A stretch of 64,000 bases of DNA from Chromobotia macracanthus. Its lineage: Eukaryota > Chordata > Actinopteri > Cypriniformes > Botiidae. The stretch is taken from contig JAZGTH010000068.1 of the NCBI GenBank assembly GCA_036877525.1, positions 5,296,001-5,360,000 on the forward strand. Direction: 5' to 3'. Numbering within the stretch: the stretch's first letter is position 1; every line of letters starts with the position of its first letter. The notes beneath the pieces are model-generated. The model was not told where the DNA came from, did not search any database, and saw only the letters and a list, made by a program, of their open reading frames with translations. The translations under genes and the position numbers were made by a program. Below are positions 12,501-27,500 of the stretch, piece after piece.

Positions 12501-15500
12501 GGACAGGAGCATTTGTAGGTATTGATAAGGTCGATGCATGTGCCTCCATTCTGGCAGGGCTGAGACAGGCATTCATTGATCTCAACAGAACAGTTCACTC
12601 CATGATAACCTGGCACACACTTCAAAAAACCAGAGAAAGAACCAGGTGAATTAATGCTCAACATGAAACAAGATCTTTTCTGTTTACTTGGCACTTTCTT
12701 CCCTCTTTGAACAACAAGCAATTCTTCACAAAAAGAGTTTTACATGTAAAGTCTTCAATGGTTATGACTCATTCTACTAGATCTTTCTCTCCTAAAGACT
12801 TGAAACATACTCAAAGTTAGTATGTGAATCTGGGGAAGGGCCTGAATTTTTTATCTGTGTTTGTTTTATCTGAGATTTGACTGAAATTCTGACTTGAGAG
12901 TACAGACATACATCTGTGCTGTCTTTCATCTTAACCATAGTAATATCTACAAATTATATTTTAGTCTGGGCCATACTAAACAATGGGACCGTGCAGTTGC
13001 AAAGCAATGGCCAAGTTAAGGCTTTAAATATGCAACTGAATACCCTCACCCTCCTCCCTACCCAACAAATATTAACTTACTTCACATGAATAGTCGCCCA
13101 GGTAGTCTGTGCAGGTGGCTCCGTTCTGGCAGGGATTGGGAATGCATTCATTAACCTGCTCCTCACAATAGCTGCCTGTGTACCCGGCCTGACAGTGACA
13201 ATAGTGTGTGTTTCCAGCATCCAGACACTGGCCAGAGTTACGACACAGTCGAGCCACGTCCACCCCTGATGATGAAGAAAACAATAACTTTCAACTAGAG
13301 GTCTCTCTATATACTCATATATGTATTAATACTTCACATGTGATAATATCATAAATAATTCAGTGTCAGTATCTGCTGACACTCCAACACAGCTGGTGAA
13401 GGTTGGGGATGGCTTGGCTTCCTTACACTCATATTTTGAGTGATTCAGAGAAAACACTAAATAAACAAAATTAAAGATGAACTGATAGCATTATTATTAT
13501 TTTATTAAATTGTCAAAAGATAATACAGTTACTGTAAATTCTTTTGGCCATAATAACTGTACAGTGAAGTCTGATACCATGGACATACTTTCAATGACGG
13601 TTAATAAAAAAATAAAAAATAAAAATAAAACATCTGCAAGTCGTGTTGTACGGCAGGTAGCATTAACACTTGAGGCACACACAGACACACACTACATGTA
13701 CCTTGCTGTTTGGCAGCCACTTCACATGACACACTGGGGACATCGCAGTAGAGGCCCGTCCAGCCTGTCTGACACTGGCAACTGTACCTGGTGCCACTCT
13801 GTCTGCAGATACCTCCGTTCTTACACGGGGACGCTTTACACCAGTTCACCAGCTCCTGAAGATCAAAGCACAGCATTTTGATATTTTTACAAATGATCAA
13901 TTCATGTGTCAGTCGCTTTTCTTATTAATCTATTTATTATTTGCTGATCAGCTGATTCATTCTTTAGGTAACCGACCAATAAATAATTAACAATTTTAAT
14001 TTTAAGAATGTTCTCAAAAACAGTACTTACAAATAAAAAACCCAACATAATAAAGTGACTAGAATTACAAGCAAATGCATCTATCTGTAATACAAATGTC
14101 CATGATGGCTGCATTCACAGACAATGACAGCAGTTACTTACAGGTGTGAGTCTTGAAATCTTTCATTTATTCAGCAGAGTAAATTATCTGCTTGAATACA
14201 TATATGTATAAATGAACAGCTGAAGTCACAACTGCCTTCAGGTAACCATAGCGACAGAATCAAAAATGGTGATGTCCATAACCGCAGAAAGTTATGGACA
14301 TCACCGTCGAAGCGAAGCGTCGACACATTCCATGCAAATCAATGTATTTTTGTAATTAACGCATCGTTACAGCCCTACTGTAACCTACACTGTAACACTG
14401 ATATTTATTATGTATCATAAATGTGATGTATGGCAGGTTGTGTTACCTGGCAGTTGAGGCCGTGATAACCCTGAGGGCAGGTGCATTTGTACGTGCCGTA
14501 GCTGTCCTGACAGGTGCCTCCATTCATACAGGGTCTGGAGTCACACTCATTGATGTCATGCTGGCAGTAGCTGCCAGTGAAGCCTGCTGGGCACAGACAG
14601 GTGAAGCTGTTGATGCCATCCACACAAGTCCCGCCGTTAAAACAAGAGCTGTTGGGAAAACAAGGATAGATTACAGATCAGTTAGAAATAGACAGGTTTA
14701 CGTGATTATCTGACAGTGACAAAAAACTAGTTGATGAAATATAGTAAGTTATGCTGCTGCCCCAGCTGCACAGTCACTTGTTTACCATAGGGGCACTAAT
14801 GGACAACTGAGGCAGAAGGCTTTTCTCAGTGTGAAGATGCAACAATAAATAGATCATGGGGCTGGTAAGTTGCCTGTCAAGGCCAGATATTAACTAACAT
14901 AAGATTAGTGGTTTTATGATTTTCACTTTTATAGGGACATAGTTTTACAATACACAGTCTTCTTTGAATATCAGCAGAAAATATTTATACAAACATTAAA
15001 ATGCAGTGCTCATGAGGAACTTATGTCTGTGTAATTTAAGTTTAAGACATGGCATGCAATGTCCCTCTTTAATTTGGAGTTTCAGAATCGTGCAGAATTC
15101 GGCCTGTAGAGGCTTTGTTGAGACTTTGGGTCAAACTCAGACATTCACTGAATGTGACAGACCTGCTGGTGTTTGGCTGGCTAATTGTTCATTGACATGC
15201 ATCAGTTACTGTTTTGTTTTCATCAATATTTGTTTCTATTGAAACAAATCTGAGTTCGTTTTGTTGCCTTTTGTAACAATTGCCTGTTGTAGCCAAAACT
15301 AAAAAAAACGTTTTAAATATTTGCACTTGCTTTCACATTGATGTCTTCACATTCGGCAGGCACTTTTATCTGAATGGACTGACCTGAAGCATTACATTTT
15401 ATGCATTCCCTGGTTGTCAAACGGATGACCTTGTTGTTGCGAGCACTATACTCTGGCAGTTGAGCTATACAGCAGATTTCACACAGATCTCACCTCTCGG

Positions 15501-18500
15501 TACAGTCTGGTGTGTTGTTCTCACAGTGTATCCCGCTGAAGCCCAGTGGACAGCTGCAGGTGTAGCTGTTCACACAGTCAGTGCAGTTTGCGCCGTTTTT
15601 ACACGGGTTGCTCTCGCATTCATTAATGTCCTCCTCACATCTGCTGCCTCGGAAACCAGGCAGGCAGGTGCAAGTGAACGTGTCTACAGCGTCTTTACAA
15701 AGCCCTCCATTACTGCAGGGATCTGGAGGAGAAAGAGTTAGAATTGTGTTTATCAAGCAGAGGGATGGGGCCCTCTACAACTTTTCAAGCGTTGTGTTAC
15801 AATGGAGGCTCCCGTACTGCCTCCTCCAAGCCACCAGAGGGAGCCCTCTCCTGAGTATTAGTTGTTCTGGACATTTCCCATGAGGCCGCATTCCTGGGAC
15901 TGATTACCTCTTCATCTGTTTCTCATTACCCTCACTATATAACCTCACTCGAACTCTAGATCTTTGCGAAGTCTTGATTTGCCTTGGTGATGATTTCTGA
16001 GCGGTTTCCCCTTTGTATTCTGTTTACCTGTGTGCCGATTGTATTGTCTATTACTCTGTGATTGTTTTCTGCCTGCCCTGACTACTGCTTTGCGTTTTGG
16101 ATGTTGATTGTTTGCCGGCTGCTTCGACCCTCTGCCTGTTTAATGATGCTGTCTTGTCTTGCCTTTGTTGTTCTGTTTGCTGGTGTTTGACCTGGCCTGT
16201 CTGATTATCTCTTTAATAAACTGCACATGGATCTAAACACTTTTGACCCCTCGTTACACGTGGGCTAAGAATAAGTTCAAATTATTTAGAAATATGACAA
16301 AACAAGCATTAAAATAAGCAAAAAACAACTAAAAATCAAGATATTTCTTAGTTTTTGGTTATTTTTTATTATGAATAAACATGTTTCTAATAGTGCCAAG
16401 CTCTAGAACATGGGGTTCAAATACTGTAGTGGAGAAGTGGCCTTGAAGACAATAAGGCTGACATCCACAAGGCAACCCAATAAAATCAGTATAATTTTTA
16501 TTTAGGAAGACACAGAAGAGGATTCTCACTGGGTTTGCAGTCATCGATGTCTGTCTCACAATTGCGGCCTGTGTAGCCCGGCCTGCAGGTGCATTTGTAA
16601 CTGCCAATCGAGTTGTGACAGGTGCCGTCATTTCGACAGGGATTTTTGACACATTCATTGATGTCGACCTCGCATGTTTGGCCTACAGTGGGAAGAGGAG
16701 GTTTACAACATAGCACAGAACACAACTGTACTAACAATCATTACATATTTTACCAATATTGCATAATGCTTTAAAATGATGACCTTGCCATCCCTCAGGA
16801 CACACACAGGAGAAGCTCTCATAGTCCTCTGACTCTCTGCACACGCCTCCGTTCTTACAGGGTTTAGGGCTGCACGGGGCCAACAGGGTCTCACAGGTCT
16901 CACCTGGTGGGTAAAATGTCAAAATAAAAAGTGAATTTTCAGAAATTGTCTACTCAAAATCACTACTCCATAACTCCATCATTTAATTTAAAGCTGCAGT
17001 CCATAACCTTTTTTGATTTAAAAATGAACAATAATCGGTTACTGAGCAAGTACACAACAGATAAGTGTTCAAACTGTGTCCTTGATGAACGAAGGTCTCG
17101 ACATGAGGGTTTGTAATTAACGACAGAATTTTTATTTTTTGGGGAACTATCCCTTTAAGATTTTCTTGGGATACATTTTAAGACGCTCTGCCTTTCTGGG
17201 GGATGTGCAATCTGAAAAGCACTAAATATAGAGGATTTGAGGTTTCAGTACAGGTTCTTTCTCTGATGAAGATCAGCCTGTCAGTCCCAGCAAGCAAAGT
17301 ACATTTAGCCTATCTGTTTCCACGACGACCGGCCCCTGCAGGAAGCCAGCAGGTCTTCCTGCCATTGTCTGCCCATTTGTGTTTCTGTGAGAGAGGAAGT
17401 AGAGCAAACAGGAAAAATGACAGGCTACTGTTCCCACCCCAGTCAGACTAGATTTTTGTTATTCTTGATATAACACTGTGGATTTTTCCAAGAAAGTCAC
17501 TGGGAATTATTATGATTTCAGCTCCAGAGGCAGAACATCATTATCTGTTTTGTTAAATAACAGTGTAAGGAAAGAATGTGTGGTCTGCTGAAAACATTTT
17601 CCTGTACTGTCATCAAAGATGCTTGCAAGGCGCATTAAAGGTCCACTGTCAACAAACAGGGGCTCGGCTGCGGAAGTCAGGAGGTTCCTGTGTGGTTCGG
17701 TGTCTCGCACACATTGCTGGAGAAGCGACTTTGACATTGTAGCATCTCAAGCTTCTCATAACTAAGAGCAGTTAAACCATAGTGAAACTATAGGATCCTT
17801 TAAAAATGTAGCTAGCTATAGCTACAGGATAGACAGCCTATGAAATCAAAAGTTAGTTGTTAGCTTTGACTCAAACTATGCGAGCGTCCCCATAAAAATT
17901 CACAGAAACAATTTATAGCAGACATATGAAACAGTTTTCTCTTCCGGGTAAACAGACCAAAAATATTGACGTATCATCTTGCACTCACAGGCGTATCCAA
18001 GTTTTTGTCCAATAAAATGCTCTAGAATAACAAACCCCCCATACCACCTTCCACTGACGAGCAACAACAGCAAGAGTGTCATTGGCTGTTTAAAAAATTT
18101 GGCTATGAAAAATAAACTCAGTAATGTATTAAAAATAAGAAATAACACAATCCACAAAGACCAAAATGATAAATAAACCTGAACTCATACCTGTGTAAGG
18201 TAGCAAACAGTTGCATTTGTATCCAGCCACGTCATCAATGCAGGTTCCCTGGTTCAAGCAAGGGTTGGAGGCACATTCATTGATATTAGTTTGGCAGTTC
18301 GGACCTGCAATCAAACATCAGAAAGATGAGTGAGCTTGAACGTGTGGGTCAAAGAGGGAACCACACAGCACATCAGCAGCGAGCAATACTGACCGCTAAA
18401 GCCAGCGCGACAGGTGCAGACGTAGCCACTGGTCATATCCTTACAGGTGCCGCCGTTCATACAGGGGTTCGATTCACATTCATTGTTGTTGATGTCACAG

Positions 18501-21500
18501 TTGACTCCACTCCAGCCTGAGTCACATATACAGTTATATCTGTAAAAAACAAGATATTAATTTTATTTTCATGTAGACTTGGAAAGCACCTTCTGATGGT
18601 AGCTGACTTTACATGGACTCTCGCTGGTCCAAACAGGTCATTTATGGTCACTGGCTGGTCCAAACTGGTCTAGATGATTAATCAGTTGAACTACCAGCTC
18701 GGCACCTCATTTTAACCTCGATATAAGTTAGGCAGGTCTGAGCTGGTGGATCAGCCTGGACCAGCAGGAAAGTGATACTGTCCAACAGCTAACGTTCCAA
18801 CAACCAACCCATCAGGACTGTTTAGTTTTGCTGTTTAGTTTTGCTGCTCCTTCGAACATTCACTAAAATAAATTTTTATAAGCAATAAAAACCTGCGATT
18901 TGTGCAACCTGTAATTATTTGTGCGTTTCTCTACTAGACTTACTGGATTATACTATACTGCATAATGCATACCCGTTGACTTTGTCCTCACAGTGTCCGT
19001 GGATGCAAGGGTTGCTTAGGCATTCATTCAGCTGTGATTGGCAGGTGGTGTCATGGTAACCTTCTCTGCACAGGCATGTAAATCCATTGACTCCATCAAT
19101 GCACGTTCCACCATTGTGACAGGGGTTGATGGCACACTCATCAATGTTGATATTACACATTTTCCCTACAAAGAAAACATTTATAAAAATCATGTGGCCT
19201 ATTCAAAAGCTTAACAATGTTTCTTTCATATTTAAAATAACTTCAGAAATCAATCTGCGACCCATAATTCCCCCCATCATTGTCTTTCTTTTGACCATTC
19301 TTTGTTGTTCCTGAAATCCTAGGCTCATAGCCCAGCTTTTAAACTCGACTTGAAGCCGGCTCTGATACTCACCGAACGCAATGCCTAGCATAAAGGCAGG
19401 GGTTTCGTTTGTCGCTTGTCTTTAAAGCACCGAGCAACTTCCCCCTTTTAAAAGATCGACTTTCACAAATCTTTTGCAAATCTTTTTTACTTTCAAACTC
19501 CCAGATGTCCTGGAGATCTCCTTTGGCTGAATGGAGGAGCAGAGTGGCTTGCGTGTCTGCTCGGGGGGGGGGGGGGGGAATGTAAACCAATACCGTGGCC
19601 CAGACAGAGTGTGTGCACGCTAGCCAGCTGTCTGTCCCCACCCTGCTTTGTTGCCTGTCTCACCTGTTGAACTCTTTGTTGACTTGTCTCTCTTCTACAC
19701 TGATAAAGAGCTGGGCTAAGTGTACCGCCTTCAACACAAGACTACACTGTTACTCCTTACTCTGCTCAGTGAAGTTCATGTAAGCCTCAATATTGTCTCA
19801 GATGGTTCTCCTATAAGTTCTCCTGAGGAGAAATAGAAACCAGCTCAAATGAGAGTACAGAGATGTGGATAGAATAGCTCAGACAATTTGTTTAAAGTCT
19901 AACTGTTGATTGCAGACTTCTTCTTCTTGGCAAACATAAGACTGTTGAGATCTCAAAATCTGAAATTCTAGAGGATGCACAAGATTGCTTAAAGAAATCA
20001 GGATATGTTGCTCTCCATTCAAAAGGCCTGTAAACAATTTCAGCCAATTGTTAATCCGTGCTTTTTACTACATGCCCTCCCTGAAAAACCCCACCCTCCA
20101 AAGTCATATCAGATCACTCCCTGATTGGCTAAATGTTCTGGTTGGCAAAAAAGATTGGGTCACATCCCAAAACGTTTTTGTTGTTTAAAGAGACAGCTGT
20201 TCTTTTTCAAAACACCAACACAATAGACATAATGCCTCTTGCTGTCTAAGAGAAAGAATGTATTAAAGATTTTAAACATTAAACTAACAGCATTAACAGT
20301 TTTCCACATAGATTCACTTCTGTGATTGTTAGATATTTAGGGAAAGGACCCCAAAACAATCCAATTAAACTCTCAGTTCAGAAATTTGATGATATATGTC
20401 CCTTGCTGTTCAGTTGCTATTTACTGATGATAAAGATGTTGTATTATAAAAGGATCAGGTGTGCGATCTGTGATGTCATGGATGGCCTGTGCTGATTGGC
20501 TGACATACTCACCTGTGTATCCTGGTTCACAGGCACATTCGTAGCCATTTATCTTGTCAATGCATCTTCCATAATCACAGGGATTGCTCTTGCAGTCATC
20601 TATGTTTACCTCACAGTTAAAGCCTGTCAGCACAAAAACAGTCAATATAAAAGTCCAGAAAAACATTGAAATATAGAAATGTGCTAATGTGCTAACTAAG
20701 TCTGCTAAGGCTCTAGGTGCACCTGTAGTTCCTTTGGGGCAGACGCAGAAGTAGGAATTCTCACGGTCCTGGCAAGTGGCTCCGTTTTGGCAGGGCTGAC
20801 TAAGACATTCATTGATGTTAGTCTCACACAGACGGCCTGTGTAGCCTGCACGACAGAAACAGGTGAAGGACGCCAGTCCATCTTTACAGATGCCATAATG
20901 ACACGGGTTCGAGAGACACTCGTCTACGTCTGTTTCACAGTGCTGTCCTGTGTAACCTACAAAAGAAAAGGTTTATTTACTCTATATCTCTTTATTCACA
21001 AACCGCTTGTCCAATAAACAACAGTTGTATATGATTACTGACTTAGGATTTTTAAAATAATTTTATAGACTGCATGCACAAAAAGGGGATTTCTTACTTA
21101 TTTTTGGTACTGAGCATAAGTATAAATATCATACTCACTGTATGTACACACCTGTACATTTTCATGACTTTAATTTTTGATATATTTACATATTGGAAAT
21201 CCTGCATGTTTTTTCACCCATCAGTGAATGTTGCCATGTAAACATTTCACAGATTGTAATTCCTGAAATCACAATTCCCTGATACACTTACAGGTTTTTT
21301 ATAACAGTGGGAGCCCTGACAGACAATGGTTTTACTCAGAGGGACAGCTGTAATAGTTCTAATAATTTAATAAATTTTAGTAAATGTATGATTTTATACA
21401 TGGTGCACTTATGAAAAGATAACGTCAGGTAATCTTCCCTGTATAAGTGACACAAACACTTCACATGCAGGCAGCATTTTCATACCTTCTGTGCACTGGC

Positions 21501-24500
21501 AGGTGTACATGTTGGGTCCATCAATACATTTGGCCCCATTTTTACAGGGGGTGCTAGCACACTCGTCGATGTCGAACTGGCATTGACTACCAGAGAATCC
21601 TGAGGGGACAAACAGAAGGAGGTGAGGGGCGGGGTGAGGAGGGGGTAACGGGAGATTTACAATGATTCTATCCTGCTCGCACCTGCTTCATTCCTCCACA
21701 CTCACCTACACAGCATTCATTGATACTTTACTGCAAGCTTCACTGTCTCAGGTTTTCAAACTGCTTTTCAACAAACCATCATAGTAAGAGAGGGAGATGA
21801 GGTGAAAAGGAGGGGGTTATGACAAGGGTTCCAGACAAAGAGGAACTGTCTACTCAATGGAACGCCAAGCCATGCCGGTTGCCTTCTTTGTCTTGCATAG
21901 GTTTTCCATCACAATGTGAATTCTCCTACCCAGCCTGTGACCCCCCTTTCTGAGTCTGTCTCACCAAAAAGCCCCACACAACCCCTGAACTACTGCTTTT
22001 CAGCTGCCCGGTTGCTCAGAAACCCCCAACATTCATGCTTTCTACCTCACTTATTTTAATCCCTCGCTAAAGATGTCTGCTGTTCAAATATACAGTCTGA
22101 ACACATTAAGAGCTACAAATCTATCAGTGCAAAGACTTATGGGACATCTATAATGGTCTGAAGTTAGTTTCTCATCATGGTAAATACAGGAAAACTGCCA
22201 GGCCGTTGCTGTGCGGCTGTTGAGATATTTTGGGTGGTTACTAGGGTGTTGCTAGGGTGTTCTGGGAGACTGGCAGGTGTTTATTGGTCTAAGTTGTAAG
22301 AGCTAAAAATGGTTTGGGTGCTTCCTTTAATGCAAGTCTACAGTGAAATGTCTGATTGATTAAAAATACTTCTCAAGCTGTGCAATCTGAGGTTTCATTA
22401 GCACAGATGGCATGGGACAAATTACATTTCTATACTTCAATACATAGAGTTAGGTTATTGTTCAGATCTGTAAGACTAATAATCCAGATAATTCTTGCTC
22501 ATGTCGTTCTCAGAAACCCTGTCGAATCTGACATCAAGGTCTGTCTTATGCATCACTTGGAAATCAGGAATTTTATAAGACCCTTTGAAATGGCACACTG
22601 AAAAAGGCGGCCATTGTGGTTGCCATGGTTTCCGTGTGTACACTACTAAAAAGGAGCCCTTGCATGGCATGCTGAAAAGGGAATCTGATTTCCATCTGAA
22701 ACAGTGAAGGGGCCTAGCCTCCTCCTCTTCCGCTTTTCACCTCCTAAACTCCTGCACCACTCCTGGGGTTGGAGTCCCAGAAGGCCCCTCTCCTCACACA
22801 ACCTCAACACGCCTCATACCGCCACCCCCCTCACCACCCCATCCTACTTATGCATGAATTCCTCTGTATCCCAAATGTGCTTTTTTCAGACATAAAGAGC
22901 TTTTCTCTTGCTTTTGATGCCTTTACAGGGTGTACGCTACTTTTCACCAAAATTACATTCACCTCACAGAATGTGGTCAAAGAAAGAAAGTAAATTATAC
23001 TAGTGGCCATTTTGAATATAAGAATAAACATAAATCTCATTTTATACATTAGTCATGCACTGTTTGCATTTGTGAACCACATTTTTAAAATGTTAATTAG
23101 ATGCATTTATTAAACATATTTTGTAAATATATTAATTTTAAACGTAAAATTAAACAATTTTGGGACGTACCATTGCATGTTTAAGACACATTATATTATA
23201 AATGTACAACAAATATTTTTAATTGTAGCACTAAATACGTTACAAGTTGGGCTTTCAGTAAAGAAATACATAACTTATTCCAACAAAAACTGCCTAAAAT
23301 TCTAACTTTCTAGAAGCTTCCATATGGATTATTCTGCACGTTCTAGCCGGGGCTGACTAAGCCTGCCTCGGAGCAGGGATTAGTGTTCTCCTCTCCGCTC
23401 CATCCGGGGAGGTGACTGACCCCTGCCGGCTCACCTGTGGGGCACTCGCATTGGTAGTTGTTGATCTTGTCAATACACTTCCCATTGTTGAGACAGGGCA
23501 TGCTGGCACACTCATCCGTATTGATCTGGCAGAAGACTCCCTCGTACCCTGCCAATTAGCATAGAGGAATAAGCTCCAGGTTATAGCAAGAGAATAAAGA
23601 ATGGTTTAGCAATGCTAAGCATTCCTTTTTGTTTCTAATAAACAGCATATAAAAGCTTTTCATAGCCAGTCTGGCAGGTGATTTAACTGTAATGACATTA
23701 CTAATATTCTATAATATATGAAAGGAATTGATATGTCCAGTCGGTCAAATTTAACTTGGTTACCTGGCATACAGATGCAATGAAAGCCTCCGATTTGATC
23801 CAAACAAGTAGCATCATTCTGGCAGGGGTTCGACATGCACTCATTTATATCTAGCTCACATCGCGCTCCTACATATCCCTGCTGACATTTACACTGGAAG
23901 GAACCTTTGGTGTTGATACATTTCCCAGCATGCTCACAAGGGTTTGCACCTAGAAGGGAGATAGAAGTGACATATAAACATACATATACTTAAAATGATA
24001 CCATGGCACTATCATCCCATATGCAAAAAAACATGGTGATACATTTTTGTAAGAGGTTCCACAACTATTGAACAGTACTAGCAGTGTGTGCAGAGACAAC
24101 AAATTGTATAGTTTTGTTGTTTTAATAATAATGCAGTCCTCACCCAGTGAGCATTCATCCACATCTTGGTCACAGGCTGGGCCCACGTAACCCAGAGGAC
24201 AGGTACAGATGGCCTTGCCGTTGACTGGATTGGTATCACAGTTGGAGCCTTTCTGACAGGGATTACTAATACAAGCATCATCCAGGTGACACAGCAGACC
24301 TGCGACACAGAGACACAGACTGAGAATTAACCTGTGCTGTGGCTGACTGCTGGAACTCATCAAAACTGATAATTCTCTGTCTTATAACTGTCTGTCAAAA
24401 AAGCAGTCGTAATCTAAAGCCAACCCCTAACTATGGTATAGCCACAAGACCCCAACACAGTTCTAAACCTACTTTTAACATTGACCCTAAACCTAATCCT

Positions 24501-27500
24501 ATGATCTGACTGGTTTCAGAACTAACAATGATGTTGATCAAGCAACACATCCTGCTTGGGAACACGTTATCTGTATGCGAGTCTACAGCTGACAATTACT
24601 TTTAGCAGATATATGCATTTTAAAGGGACAGTCTTTCTATTCAAATGAACAACATATATTCATAACATTCACAGGCATACACAAATATTTCTTTAAACAA
24701 TGTCCAGAACGTATCTGTCCACTACTACCTTTTGCAACTATCAATAACTAGAAGAAATGCTGGTTTTCCTGGACTCTAAACTCTACTAGCTATTTAAAAT
24801 AAAGGCTCCCCCCCAACAGAAAACAGCAAAAGAGAAATAAAACTCTGTTCATATAGTTTTGCAGTTAAACCTATTCACAAGGTTTAATGTTTAGAGGATT
24901 TGCAAAAAAAACCTGTATAAAATATGTGCTCAAACAACAGAAGTGAGCGCCTCAAAAAAAAACCTGATGCACACCTGTGCGCCCGTGAGGGCATTCACAA
25001 AGGAAGGAGGCCACCCGATCGTGACATGTAGCTCCTGCATGGCAGGCTGCGTCTGCGCAGTCATCGATGTTCTCACTGCAGTCATCTCCAGTCCAGCCGT
25101 TCACACACACGCAGTTGTATCCACCCTGCGTGTTGAGACAGGTGCCTCCATTCTGACAGGAATTGGGCATCAAATCACACTCGTTGACATCTTCAGTACA
25201 GAACTGACCTGAGGAATGAGCATAACTGTGAACTTACTTCCAAAAACAGCTCAAATGCCAATAAAGAAGTGTTTAACTTATTGAAGCGCAGTGAATTAGC
25301 TTAAATACTTCTAACAGAGTGCTCAAAAGCACCAAAGCAGCTGCACATGTGCTTTTTGCAACAGAAGGTTAGCGCACCTGTCCACTCCGGCTTGCACTGG
25401 CAGTTGTAAGTGTTGACTCCATCCACACAGGTTCCTCCATTTAGGCAGCGGTGGTCAGGACAGTCATCTATATTCTCCTCACAGTTCTGACCGCTGAAGC
25501 CTGGCAGACACAAGCAATGTCATCAGATATTATCTTGAAAAGTTTCTACATTGGTAAAACAAAAGCTCTTTAAAGGTTATTTACAGTGATGCCATCTAGA
25601 ACCATTTTTTGTACCTCAATGAAATTCAGTCAAATGTTCTTAAAAGAACCATTTCTTTCTTACATTGTATTTTTGTTTTTATATAAGAAACCATTTCTTT
25701 CTTACATTATTTTTTTGAACAGTTCTATGGATGTTCTATGGTTCTATGGATGTTAAAGGTTCTATGGATGTTAAAGGTCCTTTATGGAACATACAGCCAG
25801 AAATGGTTCTTCTATGGCATTGTGAATCACTTTATTAGTCTACAAGTTTAAGCCACAAGCCAGAAGTGCTTGATTCTACTTATCTGCTCAAATCTGGACC
25901 AATGAAAGTGGCCCTGATCTGAATTTTAGCTGTTAACACTGACCCCCAAAACACAGTGTCATATTTGAGGAAACAAAATCTAATTCAGGCCACAATGCTG
26001 TGTGAACACAACCAACATCATACAAGCGGTGTGAATTATAAACTAATACACAATCCATGATGCCAAACATAGCCGATGTGGATAACAAATATTTGAGGAA
26101 CAATGTGTTGACATAATTCATGTTGTCTCCTAAATATTTATATCAGATTACACAACACAGATCGTTAGACACAAACATATAATTTGATTGTTTCCCAGTG
26201 TAAACAGACGGGTAAAGTGTTTGTGAAACTCGCTATAACATTCGAAAGCATGTTACTGTTGTTGCGGTCAACAGTCTTTCTTTTCTAAGAAGACTAGCTA
26301 TACCAGGCCTCAGTTAGAGGCACCAACAAAACCACTCAACTGACTTTAACCACAGTTTCCTACGGTTTGACTCCAGAATGTTCAGTCTGGATATATTTCA
26401 TAAACTGTTAAATACATTTAACAAAAAGGGGTGGGTGGCACCTATCAGAATCTGTTCAATGTATTCTTCCTTTAAAACAGATGAATGCAGGAAATAAAGG
26501 TTCGGGTTAGCTTCTGTGTGACATAATATGAGATACAAAAAGATCCAATGTGGTTACGAGAGACAAAATGTATGTGTGTACTTGTCTGTGTATGTATTGC
26601 ACACACATTCTCTTTCTCCCAACACTGACTTTAACCCAGAGACACCAGCATAAGGATGTTGTCACTCAGACATTTCCTCACGATAAGCGCAAATATTTTC
26701 CTGCCGGCTCATTCACACAAACACACGTATACACACACATCTAGTAAAGCTATAATAGTTTGAGCTGAGTGCAGATAGTTCAGCCAGGCTGGGCTTACAT
26801 CTGGTTGGGAGAGGAGCATGCTGGGAGAGGCAGTCTATCCTGTGTCCCAAAGTTGTGGGAAACACTGATATCACATTGTTATTGCAAACCCACTGAGCTC
26901 ATCTCAATCTCTACCTCCAGTGCTGACCCGGATACAGGGCTGCTATCGTCTTGCTTCTGGAATGTGTCGTCAACAGGACACTTGTGAGTCAAAATAAGCG
27001 GATCACAGTTAAGAGGCGGCCATTGATCTGTCATTTAATGACCTCATTTGTTATGGCAGTGATGTGAGTTAAAGCCCTCATCATACTGATTAAAAGACCC
27101 AACAAAGATTCAAGCCACAAAGATTTTTAGGTAGACATTTTCTAGCTAACTCCTGGGTGCTATGTGGGTAAAGCTCATCCTAAGATTAGACCCATGTGCT
27201 ATTCCTTCAAATTAAAGCTAATGCTAATGAAAGAACTACAAAACCCTCACCTGGCAAACAGGAGCACTCGTAGCTGGTGTCACCTTTCTGTACGCAGGTG
27301 CCTCCGTGCAGGCAGGGTGAGGGGTTACAGGGCTGATAGAGGGTCTCGCAGTGCTTCCCCGTGTACTCCGCCGGGCAGCTGCAGCGATACGTGCCCACCT
27401 CATTCTCACACACCCCGCCGTTCCTGCAAGGCGACGGTTTCTGGGCGCACTCATTGACATCTTGCTTGCAGGTCTGGCCTGAGAAGAAGGGCGTGCAGTG

